Assembly: GCA_003105225.1 (NCBI GenBank)
Contig: PQAK01000021.1
Coordinates: 12,548 to 25,705 of the forward strand
Reading direction: 5' to 3'
Length of the DNA: 13,158 nt
From: Deltaproteobacteria bacterium
GTDB lineage: Bacteria; Desulfobacterota; Deferrimicrobia; Deferrimicrobiales; Deferrimicrobiaceae
Shown here: one piece after another, positions 1-6,439 of the stretch
Position numbering within the stretch: the first letter of the stretch is position 1
Layout of the letters: every line of letters begins with the position of its first letter
Made by a program: the position numbers and the translations under genes
The notes under the pieces: model-generated
Seen by the model: the letters and a program-made list of their open reading frames with translations, nothing else
What the model was told of the DNA's origin: nothing
Databases searched by the model: none

Positions 1-862
1 TCAGGCCCAACCGCTCCGGGCGGGGAAACCGGTCGAACGTCTCCGCGGTGAGGGCCCGGGAGATCTCGCGGGCGCGGTCCGCCCGGAAGTTGAAGAAGAT
101 CACCGAGTCCCCGGGGGCGATCCGTCCCGCCGGACGGCCGTCCCGCTCGATCACCACGGGCTCGATGAACTCGTCGGTCTTCCCCGCGGCGTAGGAGGCC
201 GAAACCGCCGCGACCGGCCCCGCGGCCTTTTTCCCCTCTCCCCGGACCATCGCGCTGTAGGCCCGCTCGACCCGCTCCCACCGGTTGTCCCGGTCCATCG
301 CGTAATACCGGCCCATCACCGTGGCGACCTCTCCGGTCCCGATCTCCCGCAGCTTCTCCAGCAGGTTCGCCACGTGATGGACGCCGCTGGTCGGCGGGGT
401 GTCCCTGCCGTCGAGGATGGCGTGGACGCACGCGCGGGGAACCCGCCGCCGCTTCGCCATCTCCAGGAGCGCGTACAGGTGCGTGTGGAGGGAATGGACG
501 CCGCCGTCGGACAGCAGGCCGATGAGATGAAGGGTCTTCCCCCGCTCGACGGCCGCGTCCATCGCATCGCAGAAGGCGGGGATCCGGAAGAACTCTCCCG
601 TGCGGATCGCCTTGGAGATCCGCACGAGATCCTGGTAGACGACCCGGCCCGCTCCCAGGTTCAGGTGCCCCACCTCCGAGTTGCCCATCTGTCCCGCGGG
701 CAGCCCCACGCGCTCCTCGGATGCATGGACCAGCGTATGGGGGAACTCCCTCCACAGGCGGTCGAAGAACGGGGTATCGGCCAGGGCGACCGCATTGGCT
801 TCCGCCTCCTCGCGGTGCCCCCACCCGTCCAGGACGATCAATGCGACGAACCGTCGTTTCAT
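1..862 (-). CDS. gpmI: 2,3-bisphosphoglycerate-independent phosphoglycerate mutase, N-terminal 287 codons (partial)
   Basis: Interconverts 3- and 2-phosphoglycerate in lower glycolysis/gluconeogenesis in the cytoplasm, using two Mn ions and a phosphoserine intermediate. Seen: the N-terminus carries the metal-binding LDGWG motif (D12), GNSEVGHLNLGAGR with the family's nucleophilic Ser at residue 62, SDGGVHS near 124, DGRDTPP near 153, and GRYYAMDRD. The gene runs off the left edge; the family is about 510 residues, so roughly the last 220 are missing. The ATG at 862 lies one base after the eno stop (TGA-c-ATG), so translation is probably coupled to eno and no separate promoter is visible. This start gives the alignment of D12 and S62 expected for the family. 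No stop or frameshift was seen in the visible part. Confidence 0.96.
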   Translation of the reverse strand, partial: MKRRFVALIVLDGWGHREEAEANAVALADTPFFDRLWREFPHTLVHASEERVGLPAGQMGNSEVGHLNLGAGRVVYQDLVRISKAIRTGEFFRIPAFCDAMDAAVERGKTLHLIGLLSDGGVHSLHTHLYALLEMAKRRRVPRACVHAILDGRDTPPTSGVHHVANLLEKLREIGTGEVATVMGRYYAMDRDNRWERVERAYSAMVRGEGKKAAGPVAAVSASYAAGKTDEFIEPVVIERDGRPAGRIAPGDSVIFFNFRADRAREISRALTAETFDRFPRPERLGL

Positions 863-863
863 G

Positions 864-2147
864 TCAGATATTATAGAACACTCCCTTTCCCTCGAACCGC
901 GCGGCGGGTCCGAGCTCCTCCTCGATCCGCAGGAGCTGGTTGTACTTCGCCATCCGGTCGGTGCGGGATGCCGAGCCGGTCTTGATCTGGCCGGTGTTCA
1001 GCCCCACCACGAGGTCGGCGATCGTGCTGTCCTCGGTCTCCCCCGAACGGTGGGACACCACCGCGGTCCAGCCCGCCCGCTTCGCCATCTCGACGGCGTC
1101 GATCGTCTCGGTCACCGTGCCGATCTGGTTCAGCTTGATGAGGACGGAGTTGGCCACCCCCCCCTCGATCCCCTTCCGCAGGATCTTCGGATTGGTGACG
1201 AAGATGTCGTCGCCCACGATCTGGATCTTCTTTCCCATCGCCTTGGTGAACAGCTTCCAGCCCTCCCAGTCGTCCTCGGAGAAACCGTCCTCGATGGAGA
1301 GGATCGGGTACTGCCGGCACAGGTCCTCGTAGAACCGCACCATCCCTTCCGCGTCCCGCTTCGACCCGTCCGACTTCCGGAAGACGTACTTCCCCTTCTC
1401 CCCGAACTCGGAGGCCGCCGCGTCCAGCGCGATGCAGATCTCCTTGCCCGGCTTGTACCCGGCCTTCGTGATCGCCTCGAGGATCACCTCGATCGCCTCG
1501 GCGTTCGACGACAGCAGCGGGGCGAACCCTCCCTCGTCGCCGACGTTCGTGTTCAGCCCCTTCCCCTTCAGGACCTTCTTCAGGTTGTGGAACGTCTCGA
1601 CCCCCATCCGGAGCGCCTCGGAGAAGCTCTTCGCCCCCACCGGCATCACCATGAACTCCTGGATGTCCATGTTGTTGTCGGCGTGGGAGCCGCCGTTCAG
1701 GATGTTCATCATCGGGACGGGGAGGGTGCACCCGCCGACGCCGCCGAGGTACCGGTACAGCGGGAGGCCGCAGGCCTCCGCCGCCGCCCGGGCCGCGGCC
1801 AGCGAAACGGCAAGGATCGCGTTGGCGCCCAGCTTTCCCTTGTTCTCGGTGCCGTCCAGACCGATCAGGATGCCGTCAAGGGTCGACTGCTCGGAGGCGT
1901 CGAGTCCCAGCACCTTCGGCGCGATCACCTTGTTGACGTTGCGGACCGCCTTCAGGACCCCCTTGCCCAGGAACGCCTTCGGGTCGCCGTCCCGCAGCTC
2001 CACCGCCTCGCGCGTCCCGGTCGACGCCCCGGAGGGGACGATCGCCCGCCCCTCCGCGCCGGACTCGAGCAGCACCTCGACCTCCACGGTCGGGTTCCCC
2101 CGGGAGTCCAGCACCTGCCTCCCGTGAACATCGATGATCATCGTCAT
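864..2147 (-). CDS. eno: Enolase (phosphopyruvate hydratase)
   Basis: Converts 2-phosphoglycerate to phosphoenolpyruvate, the step after GpmI, whose gene follows it directly. Seen: 427 aa, the usual length. The N-terminus has DSRGNPTVEVEV; next come the mobile loop NGGSHADNN with the catalytic Glu of IQEFMVMP, NVGDEGGFAP with the second catalytic Glu, the metal ligands in IALDAA, SIEDGFSEDDW and VGDDIFVTN, the catalytic Lys of LIKLNQIGT, and SHRSGETEDSTIAD near the C-terminus. The ATG at 2147 has an AGGAGG at 2156-2161, 8 nt upstream; an ATG two codons later is a less well spaced alternative. It begins 31 nt after the usp stop and ends one base before gpmI, so usp-eno-gpmI looks like one transcript. 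A long open frame on the opposite strand is a GC-codon shadow. Confidence 0.98.
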   Translation of the reverse strand: MTMIIDVHGRQVLDSRGNPTVEVEVLLESGAEGRAIVPSGASTGTREAVELRDGDPKAFLGKGVLKAVRNVNKVIAPKVLGLDASEQSTLDGILIGLDGTENKGKLGANAILAVSLAAARAAAEACGLPLYRYLGGVGGCTLPVPMMNILNGGSHADNNMDIQEFMVMPVGAKSFSEALRMGVETFHNLKKVLKGKGLNTNVGDEGGFAPLLSSNAEAIEVILEAITKAGYKPGKEICIALDAAASEFGEKGKYVFRKSDGSKRDAEGMVRFYEDLCRQYPILSIEDGFSEDDWEGWKLFTKAMGKKIQIVGDDIFVTNPKILRKGIEGGVANSVLIKLNQIGTVTETIDAVEMAKRAGWTAVVSHRSGETEDSTIADLVVGLNTGQIKTGSASRTDRMAKYNQLLRIEEELGPAARFEGKGVFYNI

Positions 2148-2178
2148 CCGGAAAACCTCCTCGATCGTTGTCGAAAGA

Positions 2179-2637
2179 TTACGGGCGAACGAATTCCTTC
2201 CCCCCCATGCGGACGGTGAGCACCGGGCAGGGGGCGCTGCGGACCACCCTCTCGGCCGTGCTGCCGAAGATGACGTGCTCGACCCCCGTGCGGCCGTGGG
2301 TGCCGATCACGATCAGGCCCGCCGCGCACTCGCGCGCCTTCCCGATGATTTCCCGGTACGGGATCCCGGCGGCCAGCATCGTGTCGAAGTTCTCGAACCC
2401 GGAGAACTGGGCCGCGAGGAAAGCGTCCAGGCTCTCCTGGGCGAACTGCTCCATGCGGCTTCGAAGCAGCTCCAGCGGGACGTCCCCCCGGAACATCGGG
2501 TCCAGCGCCGCGGGCTCGTCGAGGACGTGGAGCACGACGATGCGCGATCCGAACCGCTCCGCGAGCTGCCTCGCGACCCGCGCCGCCTCCGCGGAACAAT
2601 CGGAAAAATCGGTGGGAAGCAGGATCTTCGAGAACAC
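2179..2637 (-). CDS. Universal stress protein (UspA family, ATP-binding type)
   Basis: Small cytoplasmic alpha/beta nucleotide-binding protein of the UspA family, generally linked to stress, starvation or energy limitation; its exact target is unknown. Seen: about 152 aa starting FSKILLPTDFSD, a typical Usp N-terminus, and ending with GTHGRTG-(7 residues)-GST, which fits the ATP-binding G-x2-G-x9-G-S/T signature, then SAPCPVLTV. I chose the GTG at 2637 because it has an AGGAGG (2643-2648) 5 nt upstream and matches the family N-terminus. A longer frame from 2679 would start inside the HU terminator stem and is unlikely. The gene lies 31 nt upstream of eno. No promoter fits between the HU terminator and its ribosome binding site, so expression may depend on read-through from HU or on a promoter inside the HU coding end. 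Confidence 0.93.
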   Translation of the reverse strand: MFSKILLPTDFSDCSAEAARVARQLAERFGSRIVVLHVLDEPAALDPMFRGDVPLELLRSRMEQFAQESLDAFLAAQFSGFENFDTMLAAGIPYREIIGKARECAAGLIVIGTHGRTGVEHVIFGSTAERVVRSAPCPVLTVRMGGKEFVRP

Positions 2638-2655
2638 GGGGGCCTCCTGCGAAAT

Positions 2656-2691
2656 AAAAATCCCCGGCCGCGTGCGCAACGCGGCCGGGGA
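2656..2691 (-). terminator. Rho-independent terminator of the HU gene
   Basis: Perfect 13-bp GC-rich stem (2661-2673 with 2679-2691) and a 5-nt loop. Read on the minus strand it is followed directly by TTTTT at 2660-2656. It lies 30 nt past the HU stop codon. Its T-tract ends only 7 bases before the AGGAGG of the next gene (usp). Confidence 0.92.
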
Positions 2692-2721
2692 ATCGGAATT
2701 TCCGCGAACGGGAACCTGTCG

Positions 2722-3006
2722 CTATTTCTTCTTGCCGCCGACCGCTTCCTTCAGGGCCTTGCCCGCCGTGAACTTGGGAACCTTGGCCGCCTTGATCTTG
2801 ATCGGCTCGCCGGTCTGGGGATTGCGCCCGATGCGGGCCTTCCGGTTGCTCACGCTGAAGGTGCCGAAACCCGTCAAGGCAAGTTTGTCGCCCTTCTTCA
2901 GGGACTTTCCGACCGCGGCGATGAACCCGTTGAGCGCCTTCTCCGCCACAGCCTTGCTGATGTCCGCCGACTCAGCCATGGAAGCAACCAGATCCGCTTT
3001 CGTCAT
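2722..3006 (-). CDS. HU-family DNA-binding protein
   Basis: Small basic nucleoid protein that bends DNA as a dimer. Seen: 94 aa starting MTKADLV, with GFGTFSVSNRKARIGRNPQTGE (the HU/IHF signature and start of the DNA-binding arm, residues about 47-68), then IKIKAAKVPKFTAGKALKEAV and a Lys-rich tail. Length and the GRNPQTGEPI arm fit HU (90-95 aa). IHF alpha or beta is less likely but cannot be excluded from sequence alone. The start has AAGGAGG at 3014-3020, 7 nt upstream. It has its own sigma-70-type promoter (3094-3122) and a strong terminator (2656-2691), so it can be a monocistronic unit with a leader of about 80 nt. The leader contains a perfect 10-bp palindrome, ATGCCGGCAT, at 3052-3061. 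Confidence 0.96.
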   Translation of the reverse strand: MTKADLVASMAESADISKAVAEKALNGFIAAVGKSLKKGDKLALTGFGTFSVSNRKARIGRNPQTGEPIKIKAAKVPKFTAGKALKEAVGGKKK

Positions 3007-3093
3007 CTCCTACCCTCCTTGAGAGTTTTATCAGGTCCCCGACTGCCCCGAATGCCGGCATCCTGTAGATCTATCGGAAAAACCGTTTGTTTA

Positions 3094-3122
3094 ATTAAGT
3101 CGTAAAGGAACTTTAGTGTCAA
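3094..3122 (-). promoter_or_regulatory. Predicted sigma-70 promoter of the HU gene
   Basis: On the minus strand: TTGACA (-35, 3122-3117, perfect), a 17-bp spacer, then CTTAAT (-10, 3099-3094, 4 of 6). The predicted start of transcription near 3087 leaves an 80-nt leader before the HU ATG. The -35 box is 8 bases past the rhomboid stop codon. Confidence 0.75.
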
Positions 3123-3126
3123 GGGA

Positions 3127-3139
3127 ATTGTCAGACAAT
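3127..3139. promoter_or_regulatory. 13-bp palindrome next to the HU -35 box (possible operator)
   Basis: ATTGTC-a-GACAAT is a perfect 6+1+6 inverted repeat. It covers the stop codon of the rhomboid gene and ends 4 bp from the HU -35 hexamer, a position suited to an activator or repressor site. No binding protein can be assigned, and a chance palindrome in coding sequence is possible. Confidence 0.3.
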
Positions 3140-3862
3140 CACGGGCTTGCGGGAGGCTCCGCGCGGGGCCATCAGCTTGATGAAGAGCATGCCCGCGAGG
3201 AACCCGCCGACGTGCGCCCACCAGGCGACGCCGCCGGAGAGCGCATCGGCGCGTCCGAGAGTGAGTGCGCCGCTCAGGAACTGGATCAGGAACCAGATGC
3301 CGATGAAGACGAAGGCGGGAATCTCGACCACCGTGAAAAAGATGAAGATCGGAAGCAGCGTGACGATCCGCGCGCGGGGGAACAGGAGGATGTAGGCTCC
3401 CAGCACGCCTGCGATCGCCCCGGAGGCGCCGACGTTGGGGACCATCGAGTTCCACTGGAACCCGATCTGCGCGGCGAAGGACAGCACGCCGCAGGCCAAG
3501 TAGAAGACGAGGTACCTGCCGTGGCCCAGGATGTCCTCCACGTTGTCCCCGAAGATGTAGAGAAACAGCATGTTGCCGATGATGTGAAGCCAGCCGCCGT
3601 GGAGGAACATCGCGGAGACGGGCGTCAACAGCTCCATGGGATGGGAGGCGTACAGGTGGAGGAACCGGTACGGTATGACGCCGTAGGCGTAGACGAAATC
3701 GGTCGCCGCCTCCCCGAGGGTATACTGGTAGATGAAGATCACCGAGTTCAGCAGGATCAGCGCGTAGGTGACGACCGGCCTGCGGGAAGAGGGAATCGTG
3801 TCTCGTAACGGGATGATGGGACCGCGCTCCTTGTCCGGAGATGTCGTTCCCCCATGGTACAA
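3131..3862 (-). CDS. Rhomboid-family intramembrane serine protease
   Basis: Polytopic inner-membrane protease that cuts transmembrane substrates within the bilayer; the substrate is unknown. Seen: a first membrane segment (VVTYALILLNSVIFIYQY), the L1/TM2 motif HGGWLHIIGNMLFLYIFG with the conserved H-x4-H-x3-N, the catalytic serine in NVGASGAIAG, the catalytic histidine in WWAHVGGFLAGM, and about six hydrophobic segments in all. Start is uncertain. Relatives begin MIPLRDxxPS, and here that region reads IIPLRDTIPSS with ATC ATC (3817-3812) and an AAGGAG 9 nt before the first ATC. The only ordinary in-frame start close by is TTG at 3862, used here, whose ribosome site is poor. A still longer frame runs into the divergent TonB-family gene and is rejected. 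A shared promoter region with that gene is likely. Confidence 0.88.
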   Translation of the reverse strand: MYHGGTTSPDKERGPIIPLRDTIPSSRRPVVTYALILLNSVIFIYQYTLGEAATDFVYAYGVIPYRFLHLYASHPMELLTPVSAMFLHGGWLHIIGNMLFLYIFGDNVEDILGHGRYLVFYLACGVLSFAAQIGFQWNSMVPNVGASGAIAGVLGAYILLFPRARIVTLLPIFIFFTVVEIPAFVFIGIWFLIQFLSGALTLGRADALSGGVAWWAHVGGFLAGMLFIKLMAPRGASRKPVIV

Positions 3863-3875
3863 GGCCCTTCGGCAA

Positions 3876-3903
3876 TTGGAAAGGGGAGGCCGGCTGTTAT
3901 AAT
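3876..3903 (+). promoter_or_regulatory. Predicted promoter of the TonB-family gene, very close to its ATG
   Basis: TTGGAA (-35, 3876-3881, 4 of 6), a 16-bp spacer and a perfect TATAAT (3898-3903). The expected transcription start (about 3910) is only 1-2 bases before the ATG at 3912, so the mRNA would be leaderless or nearly so, which agrees with the absence of a Shine-Dalgarno sequence in the 8 bases between -10 and ATG. Confidence 0.55.
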
Positions 3904-3911
3904 TACAAGTT

Positions 3912-4862
3912 ATGCCGGATAACCGCATCCTCGGGATCTGCGTCGCGCTCTCCTTCCTTCTGCACCTGCTGTTCGTGGCGGCCGCATCCCTGATACCGTG
4001 GAACCCGCGCGTCGCGGAAGACGTGATGGTCGTGGACCTCGCCGACATGCCGAGGTCGCCCGATTTCCTGCCGCCGAAGCCGGGGATCCTCGAAGGCGCG
4101 AGGCCGAAGGCCCCGCCGCCGCCGACGCCGCCCGCGAAGGCCAAGCCTCAGGAGCGGGCCTTGAAGCCTCCACGGGTGATGGAGGGACGGGTGCCGGACC
4201 TTCCGGTCAATCCCGCCCTACCGCCGGAGGAGCGCTTCCTCCCGCAGCCGCCCAGGGAAACCAGGGAGGCGCCTCCGCAGCCGGCCCCCCGCGCCGGCGA
4301 CGTCCCTGGTCCGGGAACTTCGGGGAAAAGCCCGACCGACGCCGCCGTCGCGCCCAAGGCCTCCGGCGGCTCGGGGAAACCCTTGAAAGACCTGAATCCA
4401 TCCCTCGGAAAGATGGTCATCGCCATGGGAGAGACGGCCGGCCGCGGATCCGGAAACACCGCCGGGAAAACGGTGGGGACCGGCGGGAAGGCCGGGGAAA
4501 AAGGGGAGATCGTGGAGGAAGGCGGCGGGCCGACCCTCAAGGCCCTGAACGCCCCCGAGATCCAATACATCTCCTATTTCGCCGGGATCAAGCGAAGGAT
4601 CGAGCTGGTCTGGGGCTATCCGTCCGCGGCGGGGGGCGTCGAGGGCGACGTCATCGTCGATTTCGTGATCGGCCGCAGCGGAAAGCTCGAATCGGTCAAC
4701 ATGATCCGCGGGTCCGGGAACCGCGCGCTGGACGACGAAGCGGTGGGATCCATCCGGAAGGCGTCGCCGTACGACCCGATCCCTTCCGAGTACAAGATCG
4801 CGAACCTTCAGATCCGGGCCCACTTCATCTACACGGTCACTCGCGCCAGGATCCTTCGATAG
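3912..4862 (+). CDS. TonB-family protein (TonB C-terminal domain, periplasmic, inner-membrane anchored)
   Basis: TonB-type proteins pass proton-motive energy from the inner membrane (through ExbB/ExbD) to outer-membrane receptors. Seen: 316 aa with one hydrophobic anchor at about residues 6-28 (ILGICVALSFLLHLLFVAAA, including the His found in TonB anchors), a long Pro/Lys-rich periplasmic stretch at about 50-150 (KAPPPPTPPAKAKP), a Gly/Lys-rich linker (160-205), and a C-terminal TonB fold from about 215 with VWGYPSAAGGVEGDVIVDFVIGRSGKLESVNMIRGSGNRALDDEAVGSIRKASPYDPIP. The typical YP motif and the G-x-V-x-V-x-F pattern are present. No exbB, exbD or receptor gene is nearby, so it may serve a different role (some such proteins work in motility or envelope machinery). 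It ends 8 bases before the convergent gcvH-like gene. Confidence 0.85.
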   Translation: MPDNRILGICVALSFLLHLLFVAAASLIPWNPRVAEDVMVVDLADMPRSPDFLPPKPGILEGARPKAPPPPTPPAKAKPQERALKPPRVMEGRVPDLPVNPALPPEERFLPQPPRETREAPPQPAPRAGDVPGPGTSGKSPTDAAVAPKASGGSGKPLKDLNPSLGKMVIAMGETAGRGSGNTAGKTVGTGGKAGEKGEIVEEGGGPTLKALNAPEIQYISYFAGIKRRIELVWGYPSAAGGVEGDVIVDFVIGRSGKLESVNMIRGSGNRALDDEAVGSIRKASPYDPIPSEYKIANLQIRAHFIYTVTRARILR

Positions 4863-4870
4863 GCGGCCGG

Positions 4871-5257
4871 TCAGTCCGTTTCCGTCAGGAGGTCGTACGC
4901 TTCACTCGTCATGAGGGCGTCCAGCTCGGCGGGCGCCGAAGGCCGCACGATCAGCAGCCACCCTTCCCCGTACGGATCGGCCGTGATCGTCTCGGGGGAC
5001 TGCTCCGCCGCAGGGTTGATCCCGACGACGGTCCCGGAAACCGGCGCCACGACCTCGCACACCGCGGAGGACGATTCGATCAGCCCGACGGGCTCGCCGG
5101 CGCCGACTTCCGCATGAAGGGGGGGCAACTCCACGTAGACCGCTTCCCCGAGGTAGGCGCCCGGCACTCGGGTCATCCCCACCCGGACGTCCCCGTTGGC
5201 GTCCCGCAGCGCCCAGGCGTGCGTCCGCGCGTATCGCCGGTCGGACGGGACCGCCAG
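4871..5257 (-). CDS. GcvH-like protein lacking the lipoyl-lysine
   Basis: Homologous to the H protein of the glycine cleavage system, which carries methylamine on a lipoyl-Lys between GcvP and GcvT. Seen: from CTG at 5257 it is 128 aa, the normal H-protein length. It has YARTHAW (family Y-x-x-x-HEW), GEAVYVELP, the lipoyl hairpin GLIESSSAVCEVVAPVSG, then INPAAEQSPE, DPYGEGWL and a C-terminal helix. In the family the hairpin reads ESVKAASD; here residue 64 is Ser (TCC), so lipoylation at that site is impossible. Start: ordinary in-frame starts (GTG 5182, ATG 5176) would delete the conserved first 25 residues. The CTG has GGAG 6 nt upstream, and it follows the folD TAG by one codon in the same frame. 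It is the last gene after fmdB-folD. It may be a structural or regulatory H-like protein. Family membership is sure; function is unknown. Confidence 0.85.
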   Translation of the reverse strand: MAVPSDRRYARTHAWALRDANGDVRVGMTRVPGAYLGEAVYVELPPLHAEVGAGEPVGLIESSSAVCEVVAPVSGTVVGINPAAEQSPETITADPYGEGWLLIVRPSAPAELDALMTSEAYDLLTETD

Positions 5258-5260
5258 GGC

Positions 5261-6124
5261 CTACTCCGCCGCGGCAGCCCGAAGCGCAGCGGCTTCCAGC
5301 GTGTTGTGGAGGAGCATCGTTATGGTCATCGGGCCGACCCCTCCGGGGACCGGGGTGATCTTTCCCGCAACGGCCCTGGCCTCCTCGAAGGCCACGTCCC
5401 CGACCAGCCTGCCGTCCGGCAGGCGGTTGATCCCCACGTCGATGACGACCGCCCCGGGCTTGATCCAGGAACCCCGGACCATCTCGGCCTTGCCCACCGC
5501 GGCGATCACCACGTCCCCCGTTCGAACCACGCCGGGCAGATCCTGCGTCCGGGAATGGCAGATGGTCACCGTGGCGTGGCGGGACAGGAGAAGGATGGCG
5601 ACGGGCTTGCCCACGATGTTGCTCCGCCCGACGACGACCGCGTGCTTCCCCTTGAGGTCCACCTTTTCATACTCCAGAAGCTTGAGGATCCCGTAAGGGG
5701 TGCACGGGATGAAGCCCCGCCCGCCGGTGAGCAGCCGGCCGGCGTTCACCGGGTGGAACCCGTCGACGTCCTTGGCCGGCGCGATCGCCTCGATCACCTT
5801 CGTTTCGTCGATAGGGTCCGGAAGGGGCAGCTGGACGAGGATCCCGTGGACGGCGTCGTCGGCGTTCAGCCGCCCCACGAGGTCCAGAAGCTCTTTCTCC
5901 GTGGTAGTCGCGGGAAGGTTGATCTGCCGGGAGAGCATCCCCGCTTCCACGCAGGCCTTCCCCTTGTTGCGGACATAGACGTGTGAGGCCGGGTCCTCCC
6001 CGACGAGCACGGCCGCCAGGCACGGGTGCATGCCCGTGCGGGCGATGAACGCCGCCGCGCGTTCCTTGATCTCGGCCCTGACGGCGGCCCCGATCGCCTT
6101 CCCGTCGATCAGCTGCGCGGACAT
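5261..6124 (-). CDS. folD: Bifunctional 5,10-methylene-THF dehydrogenase / methenyl-THF cyclohydrolase
   Basis: Cytoplasmic enzyme interconverting methylene-, methenyl- and 10-formyl-tetrahydrofolate, linking one-carbon units to purine, formyl-Met and glycine/serine metabolism. Seen: 287 aa from the ATG at 6124. The folate half has Y50-VRN-K54 (catalytic Tyr and Lys at the same positions as in E. coli), QLPLP near 98, and PAKDVDGFHP. The NADP half has VVGRSNIVGKP, TICHSRT, GDVVIAAVGK, IDVGIN and the C-terminal PVPGGVGPMTITMLLHNT. I prefer the ATG (MSAQLIDGK) over a TTG five codons earlier because of the family N-terminus; GGGAGG sits just 3 nt before it. It lies 20 nt after fmdB, and its TAG stop is in the same frame as the following gcvH-like gene. 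Confidence 0.97.
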   Translation of the reverse strand: MSAQLIDGKAIGAAVRAEIKERAAAFIARTGMHPCLAAVLVGEDPASHVYVRNKGKACVEAGMLSRQINLPATTTEKELLDLVGRLNADDAVHGILVQLPLPDPIDETKVIEAIAPAKDVDGFHPVNAGRLLTGGRGFIPCTPYGILKLLEYEKVDLKGKHAVVVGRSNIVGKPVAILLLSRHATVTICHSRTQDLPGVVRTGDVVIAAVGKAEMVRGSWIKPGAVVIDVGINRLPDGRLVGDVAFEEARAVAGKITPVPGGVGPMTITMLLHNTLEAAALRAAAAE

Positions 6125-6144
6125 CGGCCTCCCGGGCAATCGGG

Positions 6145-6423
6145 TTATTCGGCTTTAGGGCATCCGGCGCAGGAAGGGGAGGCCTCCTTGCCGGAGGCCG
6201 GGCAGGATGCGGGCTTCTTCCCGTTCCCGTTGCCACCGTTCCCCTTGCCGGCGTAGTCGGTGGCGTACCATCCCGTACCCTTCAGCACGAACGCTCCCGA
6301 GGATATCTTCTTCCGCACCCTGCCGCCGCAGGAAGGGCACTTCTTGAGCGGAGGGTCGTCCATCCCCTGGATCCGTTCGGTCACCTCGCTGCATCTGCTG
6401 CACTGGTACTCGTAGATCGGCAC
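6145..6423 (-). CDS. FmdB-family zinc-ribbon protein
   Basis: Small putative regulatory protein of the FmdB/CxxC_CXXC_SSSS family; the molecular role is not established. Seen: 92 aa beginning (GTG) PIYEYQCSRCSEVTE, the family hallmark, with a zinc ribbon made of C-x2-C (residues about 8-11) and KKCPSCGG (about 28-31). These are followed by SGAFVLKGTGWYATDY, also typical, then a Gly/Asn/Lys-rich tail with extra cysteines (CPASGKEASPSCAGCP). The GTG at 6423 is chosen because it gives MPIYEYxC and has AGGTGAGG with a 6-nt spacer; a longer frame from 6483 would run through the groEL terminator. It is first in the series fmdB-folD-gcvH-like. Its ribosome site is only a few bases after that terminator, so its promoter is not obvious. 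Confidence 0.9.
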   Translation of the reverse strand: MPIYEYQCSRCSEVTERIQGMDDPPLKKCPSCGGRVRKKISSGAFVLKGTGWYATDYAGKGNGGNGNGKKPASCPASGKEASPSCAGCPKAE

Positions 6424-6439
6424 GGTTTTCCTCACCTCG

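Noticed and set aside
681..2219. 512-codon open frame on the plus strand opposite eno
   Set aside because: It lies antisense to a clear enolase, has low-complexity His/Asp/Leu/Arg-rich composition typical of a GC-rich shadow frame, and resembles no family.
3052..3061. ATGCCGGCAT palindrome in the HU leader as an operator
   Set aside because: Ten base pairs of GC-rich palindrome is expected by chance in this composition and there is no second copy nearby.
3863..4144. N-terminal extension of the rhomboid frame
   Set aside because: It overlaps the divergent TonB-family gene and has no rhomboid similarity.
4180..4560. Gly/Pro-rich low-complexity stretch of the TonB-family gene as a DNA repeat array
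   Set aside because: There is no regular unit length at the DNA level; it is the usual Pro-rich periplasmic spacer of TonB proteins.
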